From positions 1 to 20,587 of IMG/VR virus record IMGVR_UViG_3300032132_000049: a stretch of DNA of 20,587 bases; one strand, given 5' to 3'. The position numbers and the translations under genes are program-made. The notes below the pieces were generated by a model, which saw nothing but the letters and a program-made list of their open reading frames with translations, was not told where the DNA came from and made no database searches. Of the stretch, positions 5,714 to 10,594 are shown piece by piece. This DNA comes from a virus. Position 1 is the first letter of the stretch. Each line of letters starts with the position of its first letter.

Positions 5714-5974
5714 TTAGAATGTGAAAGGAATCCTGCCCATCTCAGCCGTGGGCTGAGTCGTGGGATGCGCCTCCGCTGCACCTTGATGTCGGCCCGTAGA
5801 CGGATCCACGGGAAGCTCACGACGTAGTTTGATGTAAAGGTCCAGAGCCTCGTGTACATTATCAGGGTGGGTATTGGTAAAGTAAAGCTCGCGGAATCGC
5901 TCGCCTGCCTCCATGCTACGCTGTTGAATGGTAGCCTCATGAGTGTCGGGTTGAAAAGTAGTTTGAGTAGTCAT
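5714..5974 (-). CDS. Unknown 86-residue protein with normal leader and ribosome site
   Basis: Starts MTTQTTFQPDTHEATIQQRS and ends EMGRIPFTF. The middle (MEAGERFRELYFTNTHPDNVHEALDLYIKLRREL) is helical, and the C-terminal third is Pro/Thr-rich and probably flexible. Unlike its neighbours it has AAAGGA at suitable spacing and a roughly 30-base leader after TATAAT, so it is the control case for the leaderless genes. Family unknown. The tmRNA-like RNA lies downstream on the same strand. Confidence 0.7.
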   Translation of the reverse strand: MTTQTTFQPDTHEATIQQRSMEAGERFRELYFTNTHPDNVHEALDLYIKLRRELPVDPSTGRHQGAAEAHPTTQPTAEMGRIPFTF

Positions 5975-6006
5975 AGTTGTCCTTTGTAAAGGGTTTCGAA
6001 GGGTGT

Positions 6007-6035
6007 ATTATACCACGCTAGGTGGCACTTGTCAA
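6007..6035 (-). promoter_or_regulatory. Consensus sigma-70 promoter with a 5' leader (5974 gene)
   Basis: TTGACA (6035-6030), exactly 17 bases, TATAAT (6012-6007) with TGG before it. Initiation leaves a leader of about 26-27 bases containing AAAGGA before the ATG at 5974. A CCACC/GGTGG-like partial dyad lies in the spacer. Confidence 0.9.
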
Positions 6036-6037
6036 GT

Positions 6038-6205
6038 TTATTCGCCGTAAAGATCCTCGATTTCATCGGGCTCAGAGCCTAGCTCATCTAGATCCTCACC
6101 ATGCCAGTAGTCCGTCTGGCGATCAAGTACTCCATCTTGGAATACCTCCTCGTTCTCCCAGTTGTCAACATCCGAACCCTCGTCGTAATCGTATTCATCC
6201 CACAT
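6038..6205 (-). CDS. Very acidic small protein, 55 residues
   Basis: Product MWDEYDYDEGSDVDNWENEE continuing to EIEDLYGE; roughly 40 percent Asp/Glu with many aromatics. This recalls DNA-mimic or host-inhibitor phage proteins, but that is inference. The ATG at 6205 is preceded by GAGAGGAAG at good spacing. Those bases lie within the five-codon leaderless frame 6225-6208, so ribosomes finishing that mini-frame could re-initiate here. Confidence 0.7.
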   Translation of the reverse strand: MWDEYDYDEGSDVDNWENEEVFQDGVLDRQTDYWHGEDLDELGSEPDEIEDLYGE

Positions 6206-6207
6206 GC

Positions 6208-6225
6208 TTACTTCCTCTCTTTCAT
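6208..6225 (-). CDS. Five-codon leaderless mini-frame MKERK
   Basis: The ATG at 6225 stands six bases after TATAAT, exactly where the leaderless genes of the other cassettes begin, but reads only MKERK then TAA. Its first ten bases match the start of the 9683 gene (ATGAAAGAGA). The real gene starts two bases after the stop. It may be a leader peptide, or the remnant of a cassette whose original gene was replaced. Confidence 0.5.
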   Translation of the reverse strand: MKERK

Positions 6226-6231
6226 GCCTGT

Positions 6232-6237
6232 ATTATA
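6232..6237 (-). promoter_or_regulatory. Extended -10 promoter, cassette R3
   Basis: TGTGGTATAAT then ACAGGC ATG. The best -35 at normal spacing is TAGCTT, which is poor; the TGG extension probably compensates. About 50 bases upstream are shared almost exactly with the 6954 promoter. Confidence 0.8.
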
Positions 6238-6285
6238 CCACACTGAGGGCCAAAAGCTACTACAAACCACAAAATACTTTCCGTC

Positions 6286-6330
6286 GTAAGTGCTTACTGT
6301 TAAGGGACTTAGGGCCTTCGGCCCCGGCCC
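6286..6330 (-). repeat. Intergenic cassette copy R3
   Basis: GTAAGTGCTTACTGTTAAG, GGACTTAGGG, then CCTTCGGCCCCGGCCC. The TAAGTGC start is 50 bases from the -10 box edge. The additional GCCA/TGGC hairpin found in other copies is missing here. Confidence 0.85.
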
Positions 6331-6334
6331 CTGC

Positions 6335-6580
6335 CTATTTCCTCTTTCCTAGCTTCTTATTGTAGTATGCTTTTATTTTCGGCTCTGTTATCTTGTTTAA
6401 CTTCCTATTGTAGTATGCTCTTATTTTCGGCTCTGTTATCTTGTTTAGCTGGCTATCATGTACCATTCTTAGTTGATAGGCTAATCCCTTTTCATCCATC
6501 TCGCAAAGTATTTCGATGGCTTTAAAAAGAGCGTCAAAAGGTGCCCTCTCTTCGTGCGTTAGCTTAAATTTATCGGTCAT
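6335..6580 (-). CDS. Unknown protein with a 16-residue tandem repeat, 81 residues
   Basis: A longer frame extends to 6625, but the ATG at 6580 (MTDKFKLTHEERAPFDALFK) overlaps the stop of the 26-residue gene upstream as TAATG and is preferred. The first half is a helical domain. The C-terminal part is a tandem duplication, LNKITEPKIRAYYNRK then LNKITEPKIKAYYNKK, ending LGKRK; the repeat is basic and may bind nucleic acid. At DNA level the unit is 48 bases (about 6350-6445) with few differences, so the duplication is recent. Family unknown. Confidence 0.7.
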   Translation of the reverse strand: MTDKFKLTHEERAPFDALFKAIEILCEMDEKGLAYQLRMVHDSQLNKITEPKIRAYYNRKLNKITEPKIKAYYNKKLGKRK

Positions 6581-6660
6581 TATAGCACCACCCAAACGAT
6601 TAGAGCCCACAGGGGGATAGAGCAAACGATTGCAATCATTGCACCTCTAAAGGCTTTCAT
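6580..6660 (-). CDS. 26-residue single-span membrane peptide
   Basis: MKAFRGAMIAIVCSIPLWAL followed by IVWVVL: a short basic N-terminus and one hydrophobic helix, so it should insert in the cytoplasmic membrane. AGGAAG lies just upstream of the ATG, and the stop overlaps the next ATG (TAATG). Such peptides are easily missed by gene callers; the tight overlaps on both sides support it as real. Confidence 0.55.
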   Translation of the reverse strand: MKAFRGAMIAIVCSIPLWALIVWVVL

Positions 6661-6736
6661 TTTTCTCTTCCTGTAGCTCTTGATCCTCGAAATATTCATC
6701 GAAGAAATTACTTAGAATCTCAATAAACTCATTCAT
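6647..6736 (-). CDS. 29-residue acidic peptide
   Basis: MNEFIEILSNFFDEYFEDQE then LQEEKNESL: a single amphipathic, highly acidic helix. The ATG at 6736 overlaps the stop of the upstream zinc-ribbon gene by eight bases, and its 3' end overlaps the membrane peptide gene by 14 bases. Evidence is composition and the overlapping arrangement only. Confidence 0.5.
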   Translation of the reverse strand: MNEFIEILSNFFDEYFEDQELQEEKNESL

Positions 6737-6947
6737 CGTCGCCACCGAATACGCTATCCTGGCATTTCTGGCACATGCCTGAAATGGTGTATTCTTTGAT
6801 TGAAAGCTCATCTCGGAACGAATCCGCAGTTATGCCAATCATATCACAGGTCATGCACTCACCGTTAGCGATGGTGCGAACACGGGACTTGCCCATCCAA
6901 CTATCCAGGGCAGCTTCAACTTGAAGACTTTTGTTTGTCGCTTTCAT
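6729..6947 (-). CDS. Zinc-ribbon-like small protein, 72 residues
   Basis: Residues 31-34 CMTC and 59-62 CQKC form a four-Cys zinc site. The segment ITADSFRDELSIKEYTISGM between them is well ordered (strand and helix) and of a kind I associate with conserved small phage proteins of unknown function. It is the first gene of a four-gene operon (6947 to 6335). The ATG is six bases after TATAAT, so the mRNA is predicted leaderless. Confidence 0.8.
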   Translation of the reverse strand: MKATNKSLQVEAALDSWMGKSRVRTIANGECMTCDMIGITADSFRDELSIKEYTISGMCQKCQDSVFGGDDE

Positions 6948-6953
6948 GCCTGT

Positions 6954-6959
6954 ATTATA
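6954..6959 (-). promoter_or_regulatory. Extended -10 promoter, cassette R4
   Basis: GAGTATGGTATAAT, ACAGGC, ATG at 6947. The -35 is weak (TAGCTT at 16 bases). The upstream block GCTTCTAGCCCT is shared with the 9690 promoter. Confidence 0.85.
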
Positions 6960-7006
6960 CCATACTCAGGGCTAGAAGCTACTACAAACCACAAAATACT
7001 TTCAGT

Positions 7007-7066
7007 CCTAAGTGCTTGCTATTAAGGGACTTAGGGCCTTCGGCCCCGGCGGCCCGCCAAAATGGC
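7007..7066 (-). repeat. Intergenic cassette copy R4
   Basis: Full palindrome CCTAAGT...ACTTAGG (7007-7035), GC hairpin GGGCC-TTC-GGCCC, GGCGGCCC, and a GCCA-AAA-TGGC hairpin at 7056-7066. It follows the structured RNA region in the direction of transcription and may close that transcript. Confidence 0.85.
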
Positions 7067-7069
7067 AGG

Positions 7070-7328
7070 TGACGAGGTAGGGCGTAGGCTTCAAAGCTGA
7101 TATTGCGCTCCACCTACCCCTACTAACGACCCGTCTAGCCGCGCCTTAAAGTACCGTAGACCTCAGGCGAGTAGTCTACCGTGGCGATTATTTAACGCAA
7201 TTCAGTGCGCTTCAATCATGGGCCTACCATGGCCCACTACCCGACGAATTACTTCGGGGTGGAATAGGAGGGGAGAGGATAGCCTTTGCAGTTTCAATGC
7301 CTTACGCCAGCTATTTATTCCTCTCCCC
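7070..7328 (-). ncRNA. Candidate structured RNA of about 260 bases, family unknown
   Basis: No reading frame on either strand. Read leftward it begins with GGGGAGAGG (7328-7320), which pairs perfectly with CCTCTCCCC (7278-7270), continued by ATAGC/GCTAT. Further local helices: CCCGA/TCGGG (7240-7258), GGGCC/GGCCC (7220-7235), CGCA/TGCG (7196-7209), GTAGAC/GTCTAC with a 12-base loop (7156-7179). A long-range GTAGGG...TAGG / CCTA...CCCTAC helix spans 7077-7123. A GATACT box with ACAGGG (7337-7326) echoes the cassette promoters (TATAATACAGGC) and would place the 5' end within the first stem. It does not show signature motifs of RNase P, tmRNA, 6S RNA, hammerhead or group I intron. It lies between gene 7340-7549 and cassette R4. 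Confidence 0.55.
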
Positions 7329-7331
7329 TGT

Positions 7332-7337
7332 AGTATC
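7332..7337 (-). promoter_or_regulatory. Possible -10 for the structured RNA
   Basis: GATACTACAGGGG on the minus strand aligns with TATAATACAGGC of the cassette promoters. It overlaps the last bases before the stop codon of the 7549 gene. No convincing -35. Confidence 0.35.
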
Positions 7338-7339
7338 AT

Positions 7340-7549
7340 CTAGCCCATATAGCGATGATTCACACCGTTAGGGGTCACGAATTGACGGCTGTTCTTATAG
7401 TGCGCATTCCACGCTGAACGGCATTCGTCACAAGTGCCCGTATAGGTGTATTCCTGCTGTTTAGTGTCAAAAATAGTATAAATAGAACCGAAACGGAACA
7501 TAACAGCGTTTTGGTTCGAACGAACCACAGACATGATATCAGAGAACAT
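7340..7549 (-). CDS. Unknown 69-residue protein with one CxxC
   Basis: Starts MFSDIMSVVRSNQNAVMFRF and has GTCDECRSAWNAHYKN (about 38-53), then a short basic tail. One CxxC only, so a full zinc site would need a dimer or the nearby His residues. The ATG at 7549 has TAAAGGA upstream at normal spacing, so unlike its neighbours it is translated with a ribosome site. It is the second gene after 7961, separated by a strong hairpin. Confidence 0.65.
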   Translation of the reverse strand: MFSDIMSVVRSNQNAVMFRFGSIYTIFDTKQQEYTYTGTCDECRSAWNAHYKNSRQFVTPNGVNHRYMG

Positions 7550-7571
7550 AAAAATCCTTTATAAAGAGATG

Positions 7572-7598
7572 TAGGGGAGGACCAATTGCCCTCCCCTA
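7572..7598. promoter_or_regulatory. Strong intergenic hairpin without a T-run
   Basis: TAGGGGAGG (7572-7580) pairs perfectly with CCTCCCCTA (7590-7598) across a nine-base loop. It sits between two genes of one leftward unit. Without a following T-tract it is more likely an mRNA stability or processing element, or an attenuator, than a terminator. Confidence 0.6.
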
Positions 7599-7607
7599 TA
7601 GGGTAGC

Positions 7608-7961
7608 CTAGTTGGCTGTAAGGCTGGCGACTACTTGAGCAATCTGCTCGTCAATTTCCGCCAGTCGGTCTTGTGTTTCAGTGACGGAGCTTTCAGCGTC
7701 CATCTTGAGACGGTTGATTTTGAAGATCCATTCCTCATGTGAGGCGAGGCGACTAGAAGCGGATTGGGGACCATCCCCTAGAATCTTCTTAGCCTCGCGG
7801 TATTGCTTCTGCACATCGTTGCGCTCGGTAACGAGCTTGGCGACTGCGGGGTTATCTTGAGCTTCTGCCTTGGCCTGTTTCACGCGCAGCTTTTCGAGGC
7901 GTGCCTCGGTTTCAGCGATGATCTGGGCAGGCGTGCGTTGCGTTCGTTTCTTGTTTTCCAT
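7608..7961 (-). CDS. Coiled-coil protein, 117 residues
   Basis: MENKKRTQRTPAQIIAETEA, then long heptad-like helices rich in Ala, Glu, Lys and Arg up to residue 60, and a second helical stretch from about 73 to the end (LASHEEWIFKINRL ... LAEIDEQIAQVV), with a Gly/Pro/Ser break at about 62-70. This predicts an antiparallel helical hairpin or coiled coil. No enzyme motif. The ATG is six bases after a perfect consensus promoter, so the mRNA is leaderless. The first three codons (MEN) agree with two other cassette genes. Confidence 0.75.
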   Translation of the reverse strand: MENKKRTQRTPAQIIAETEARLEKLRVKQAKAEAQDNPAVAKLVTERNDVQKQYREAKKILGDGPQSASSRLASHEEWIFKINRLKMDAESSVTETQDRLAEIDEQIAQVVASLTAN

Positions 7962-7967
7962 GTTGGT

Positions 7968-7996
7968 ATTATAACCTATTTAGGGGCTGCTGTCAA
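7968..7996 (-). promoter_or_regulatory. Perfect sigma-70 promoter placed directly before an ATG
   Basis: TTGACA (7996-7991), 17-base spacer, TATAAT (7973-7968), ACCAAC, ATG at 7961. The TGA stop of the upstream gene (7995-7993) lies inside the -35 hexamer. This is the best evidence that these are true promoters and that the transcript starts at the AUG. Confidence 0.92.
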
Positions 7997-8142
7997 CCTT
8001 TATCTTGTGAATTGAAGTCGGATTCTATCTGGACCGTACACTCGGGGCATAGCTTGGAGCCTACAAAGGGCTGGATTGAGTACCAGAACACGGTAGGATT
8101 GCCGCAGGAGTCGCATATCGTAGTCTTTTCTGTCGTTTCCAT
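7993..8142 (-). CDS. Small zinc-ribbon protein, 49 residues
   Basis: METTEKTTICDSCGNPTVFW and CPEC (about 32-35) form a classical zinc ribbon. The first nine codons closely match those of the unrelated protein at 9683 (MKETEKTTI). An upstream extension of the frame to 8313 would read through the cassette and is rejected. The ATG is six bases after TATAAT. Its stop codon is part of the next promoter's -35 box. Confidence 0.8.
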   Translation of the reverse strand: METTEKTTICDSCGNPTVFWYSIQPFVGSKLCPECTVQIESDFNSQDKG

Positions 8143-8148
8143 GCCTGT

Positions 8149-8176
8149 ATTATACCATACTGAGGGCCAATTGCAA
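8149..8176 (-). promoter_or_regulatory. Leaderless promoter, cassette R5
   Basis: TTGCAA (8176-8171), 16-base spacer ending ATGG, TATAAT (8154-8149), ACAGGC, ATG at 8142. Confidence 0.87.
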
Positions 8177-8201
8177 ATGTAAAATGGATTTATCTTTTGT
8201 C

Positions 8202-8278
8202 GTAAGTGCTTGCTGTTAAGGGACTTAGGGCCTTCGGCCCCGGCCCTCCTGCCAAAATGGCAGGGGCCTAAGCCCCTG
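8202..8278 (-). repeat. Intergenic cassette copy R5 with two overlapping hairpins
   Basis: GTAAGTGCTTGCTGTTAAG, GGACTTAGGG, CCTTCGGCCCCGGCC (to 8246). Then the perfect hairpin CCTGCCA-AAA-TGGCAGG (8248-8264), and CAGGGGC-CTAA-GCCCCTG (8261-8278). The last two share CAGG and cannot form fully at the same time. Confidence 0.85.
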
Positions 8279-8284
8279 CTCTGC

Positions 8285-8470
8285 TTATTCCACTGTCCTA
8301 GCCTTTTGCTCATCGGTCAAGTAATATACCATCTCCTCCAATTTAGGATCCCAAGTCATACTGAGTTGGTCCTTCTGAGCCATATCAAGAAGCATCTGGC
8401 TGAAGATATCATTATATTCTTCTTCAGTCCCACACATTTCGAGAAGACGTTCCCATACTTTATTCTGCAT
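8285..8470 (-). CDS. Unknown 61-residue acidic helical protein
   Basis: MQNKVWERLLEMCGTEEEYN onward; Glu/Asp/Met-rich, predicted mostly helical, no recognised motif. The ATG at 8470 lies 11 bases inside the upstream gene, with AAAGGCGG upstream serving as ribosome site, so it is the second gene of a two-gene unit. It ends just before the hairpins of cassette R5. Confidence 0.65.
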   Translation of the reverse strand: MQNKVWERLLEMCGTEEEYNDIFSQMLLDMAQKDQLSMTWDPKLEEMVYYLTDEQKARTVE

Positions 8471-8645
8471 TCAATGCCGCCTTTTCCATCTCGTAATCAA
8501 TAGCTTCTTGGATGTCGTAAAGGTCATGACCATCCCAAAACATATCATCGACCAGTTGGGCATAATCGGGGTAGTCTTCAAAGTGGGCCATGCAACCGTC
8601 AATGGTGAGGGAGTAGTGTGCGGGCAGTTCGTTGTTGTTTTCCAT
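8460..8645 (-). CDS. Unknown 61-residue acidic protein, leaderless
   Basis: MENNNELPAHYSLTIDGCMA then an Asp/Tyr-rich stretch (HFEDYPDYAQLVDDMFWDGHDLYDIQEAI). Net charge strongly negative. The first 15 bases of the gene match those of the zinc-ribbon gene at 5368. The ATG is six bases after TATAAT. No family recognised. Confidence 0.7.
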   Translation of the reverse strand: MENNNELPAHYSLTIDGCMAHFEDYPDYAQLVDDMFWDGHDLYDIQEAIDYEMEKAALNAE

Positions 8646-8651
8646 GCCTGT

Positions 8652-8657
8652 ATTATA
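8652..8657 (-). promoter_or_regulatory. Extended -10 promoter, cassette R6
   Basis: CAGTATGGTATAAT, ACAGGC, ATG at 8645. No good -35 at 16-18 bases; the TGG extension is present. Confidence 0.83.
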
Positions 8658-8703
8658 CCATACTGAGGGCTGAGATCCAGAACCATCTCGAAATACTTTC
8701 GAT

Positions 8704-8766
8704 CCTAAGTGCTTGCTGTTAAGGGACTTAGGGCCTTCGGCCCCGGCGGCCTGTCAATCTGGCAGG
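8704..8766 (-). repeat. Intergenic cassette copy R6
   Basis: Full palindrome CCTAAGT...ACTTAGG, GGGCC-TTC-GGCCC, GGCGGCC, and CCTGTCA-ATC-TGGCAGG (8750-8766), whose left arm contains the stop codon of the gene at 8754. The T in CCTGTCA keeps pairing as a wobble on the plus-sense RNA but gives a C-A mismatch on the minus-sense RNA. Confidence 0.85.
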
Positions 8767-9023
8767 TGGTCCGAGTGCCACCTACAGGAAATACATTTTA
8801 CGGGTATTGCGGCCTCGTTTACGTCGGTTGTTTCCCTCATAAACGTCCCGCACTCCTCGCAGCGGATAGCGAACAAAGGCTTAGCAGTTGATCCCATAAG
8901 TGAGTTTTCCGTCCTTGTGAAAGTGCAAAGCTGGCGAAGTGCCCCAAGGCGTCGCATCATGCTATCAATCTCTTTGAGGGCCTCATTCATTGAGTCCTCG
9001 ATGTATTCCTTAGAGGATCTCAT
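8754..9023 (-). CDS. Zinc-ribbon protein with N-terminal helix, 89 residues
   Basis: The ATG at 9023 overlaps the upstream stop (TGATG); a GTG at 9032 would add three residues. The N-terminal half (MRSSKEYIEDSMNEALKEID and on to about 35) is a charged helix. The C-terminal half has CEEC (about 56-59) and CISC (about 79-82), a zinc ribbon, and ends in WHSDHLPD. It is the third gene of the 9683 operon. A nucleic-acid-binding role is plausible but not shown. Confidence 0.72.
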   Translation of the reverse strand: MRSSKEYIEDSMNEALKEIDSMMRRLGALRQLCTFTRTENSLMGSTAKPLFAIRCEECGTFMRETTDVNEAAIPVKCISCRWHSDHLPD

Positions 9024-9334
9024 CACACGCACCCCATGATAGAAGCCTTGCCATAGTTGATATCCCGCTCTACCTTCATGCCCATAGGTCCCACAATAGC
9101 CTCAAGCTCGTTGAGCGTGAAGTAGCCAAGCTCACTCTCTAGACCCTCGACAAGACCGAAGAATGTCCAATCACCCCCAGGGGCCTCTTGAGGCGAACCC
9201 TCATAAACGTACCAAGTCCAGTTAGCATCTGGAGTAAAGAATTTCACAATAACCTCTTTGTGCTCTGCTATGATGGGCTCAGTAGCATACAAGGGGGGCA
9301 TGATTTCAGCGATTTGTTTAGTCATCAATTGCAT
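9023..9334 (-). CDS. DUF2958 family protein, 103 residues
   Basis: The core (PPLYATE; KFFTPDANWTWYVYEGS; DWTFFGLVEGLESELGYFTL; LNELEAIVGPMGMKVERDIN) matches the conserved order of DUF2958 (PF11171), a small domain found in phages, plasmids and mobile elements, with no established activity. The frame runs up to 9466, but the upstream gene ends at 9336, so the ATG at 9334 (MQLMTKQ) or the one at 9325 (MTKQ) is the likely start. Length agrees with the family. Second gene of the 9683 operon. Confidence 0.85.
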   Translation of the reverse strand: MQLMTKQIAEIMPPLYATEPIIAEHKEVIVKFFTPDANWTWYVYEGSPQEAPGGDWTFFGLVEGLESELGYFTLNELEAIVGPMGMKVERDINYGKASIMGCV

Positions 9335-9335
9335 G

Positions 9336-9683
9336 TTAGTAAGCGCTTTCACAGAGTTGAAGTACGGTATCCCAATCGTTATCCTGGACAGCCTCGATGA
9401 TAGCACCGAGACGATACACAGGAACGTAGGCAGCGACTTGATCGGGGAGGCAAACGAACTTGTCATCCTCGTTCATCACAGCCACTTCCATGGTGGCTGT
9501 GGGGCCGAGATCGTCGCGGTAGCTATCAGTCTCGCGTGCAGCCAGTTGGTAATTGTCACAGTAATGTCCATATCCAAAGCCTACGCTGAGAGTGTGGCCC
9601 CCGAGGTTCTCGATCTGAAAACCCCCAAAGCCAGGAAGGATGGAGCGCATGGGCTTGATCGTTGTCTTTTCTGTCTCTTTCAT
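9336..9683 (-). CDS. Unknown 115-residue protein, leaderless
   Basis: MKETEKTTIKPMRSILPGFG then a Gly/aromatic-rich beta-like region (GFQIENLGGHTLSVGFGYGHY, about 21-41). A mixed C-terminal half follows (AAYVPVYRLGAIIEAVQDND). No family is recognised. The first nine codons match the unrelated zinc-ribbon gene at 8142. First gene of a three-gene operon with DUF2958 and a zinc-ribbon protein. The ATG is six bases after TATAAT. Confidence 0.75.
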   Translation of the reverse strand: MKETEKTTIKPMRSILPGFGGFQIENLGGHTLSVGFGYGHYCDNYQLAARETDSYRDDLGPTATMEVAVMNEDDKFVCLPDQVAAYVPVYRLGAIIEAVQDNDWDTVLQLCESAY

Positions 9684-9689
9684 GCCTGT

Positions 9690-9695
9690 ATTATA
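9690..9695 (-). promoter_or_regulatory. Extended -10 promoter, cassette R7
   Basis: CAGTATGGTATAAT, ACAGGC, ATG at 9683. The upstream block is nearly the same as that of the 6954 promoter. Confidence 0.85.
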
Positions 9696-9742
9696 CCATA
9701 CTGAGGGCTAGAAGCTACTACAATCTCGAAATACTTTCAGTC

Positions 9743-9804
9743 GTAAGTGCTTGCTATTAAGGGACTTAGGGCCTTCGGCCCCGGCCCCGTCCCAAAAATG
9801 GGAC
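9743..9804 (-). repeat. Intergenic cassette copy R7
   Basis: GTAAGTGCTTGCTATTAAG, GGACTTAGGG, CCTTCGGCCCCGGCC, then GTCCCA-AAAA-TGGGAC (9789-9804). This hairpin replaces the GCCA/TGGC pairs of other copies with different pairs, so the fold and not the sequence is kept. The stop codon of the 9804 gene abuts it. Confidence 0.87.
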
Positions 9805-10160
9805 TAGAATTTATCATCCAGTTTTTCAAGTGCGCTTGGATCGTTGTATTCGAGGTAAGCCTCAGCAGCCTCAGCCATAAGCGAAAGGGTAGGCTCAGTA
9901 GCCCCAATGTACCCTTCCAAGTATGCAAAGAACTTACCTGTAGTCGACTCCCCATACTTGAGGGCTGCGATGAGTAGAGCAGCCATATACTTTTCAGATC
10001 GTCGCATCCTGGGACGAAGCTCAAGTTGTAGATCTTCAGTTCTCTGATTTTTGATAAACTCCACATCATCGAGGGCTTTATAGATATCACGCAAGCCATC
10101 GCGGAGGCTGGACTCGACTGCGTGAAGTGCGTTGGAAACGTCTTTCTTTGAATCTTTCAT
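9804..10160 (-). CDS. Unknown helical protein, 118 residues, leaderless
   Basis: Starts MKDSKKDVSNALHAVESSLR. It is almost entirely helical, with a central segment RMRRSEKYMAALLIAALKYG (about 51-70) and an acidic C-terminus (NDPSALEKLDDKF). No recognised motif. A frame extension to 10277 is rejected because the consensus promoter and ATG at 10160 fit better. The ATG is six bases after TATACT, so the mRNA is predicted leaderless. Confidence 0.75.
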   Translation of the reverse strand: MKDSKKDVSNALHAVESSLRDGLRDIYKALDDVEFIKNQRTEDLQLELRPRMRRSEKYMAALLIAALKYGESTTGKFFAYLEGYIGATEPTLSLMAEAAEAYLEYNDPSALEKLDDKF

Positions 10161-10166
10161 GTCTAT

Positions 10167-10195
10167 AGTATACCCTACTTTGAGCCCTTTGTCAA
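10167..10195 (-). promoter_or_regulatory. Consensus promoter embedded in the 3' end of the upstream gene
   Basis: TTGACA (10195-10190), 17 bases, TATACT (10172-10167), ATAGAC, ATG at 10160. The -35 box lies inside the last codons of the lysozyme-like gene (stop 10175-10177). No cassette palindrome is present here. Confidence 0.9.
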
Positions 10196-10594
10196 CTGTT
10201 TCTTCACTTTTGCCCAATATTTCAGGGTCGCCTTCTTCTTGTAGCCCGTAGGGCCACCGTTGTGGATACGAGCGCAATGCTCAGCGTCGAACTTCTTAGG
10301 GTCTGTCCACTTCTCCCTAGCGTACCGCTTCATGTAAGCGTCTGTAATGCGTTTGGCATACTTGCGAGTGTAACAGTCCTTATAGACCCCCTTGATACCA
10401 GACCGCTCTACAGCGTCCTTCCAGTAAGGCTCCCATATCTGTAGGCACCCGATAGCCTTACCCCCATCCCCCACAGCGTCATCCCTACCGCTAGACTCCA
10501 CTTGGATGAGGGCATTCAATAGGGCCTCCTGCTGAGGGGTGTACTGGGCATGGGCCATCCCACACACTAGCACCATAGCAGCTAGAACTCTCAT
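10175..10594 (-). CDS. Secreted lysozyme / lytic transglycosylase-like protein
   Basis: The ATG at 10594 follows AGAGAGGTAG and overlaps the upstream stop (ATGA); upstream in-frame codons are ignored. MRVLAAMVLVCGMAHA is a signal peptide with a likely cleavage before QYTP. The mature part begins with the transglycosylase signature ALIQVESSGRDDAVGD, with Glu at about residue 33 as the expected catalytic acid, and GKAIGCLQI matching the usual GAxGLMQI. HNGGPTGYKKKATLKYWAKV near the end fits the family's C-terminal helix. The mature protein is about 123 residues, short for an SLT domain. Expected to cleave peptidoglycan from the periplasmic side, as a secreted lysin or an entry/superinfection factor. 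It lies in the promoter-proximal leftward operon, probably expressed early, not next to a holin. Confidence 0.75.
   Translation of the reverse strand: MRVLAAMVLVCGMAHAQYTPQQEALLNALIQVESSGRDDAVGDGGKAIGCLQIWEPYWKDAVERSGIKGVYKDCYTRKYAKRITDAYMKRYAREKWTDPKKFDAEHCARIHNGGPTGYKKKATLKYWAKVKKQLTKGSK

Noticed and set aside
5707-5940. 77-residue minus-strand frame overlapping the 5974 gene
   Set aside because: It is an alternative frame inside the 86-residue gene, without start signal; the 86-residue frame has a ribosome site and promoter.
7007-9804. CRISPR array from the repeated cassettes
   Set aside because: Copies are hundreds of bases apart with whole genes between them, and each abuts a promoter; spacing and length do not fit CRISPR.
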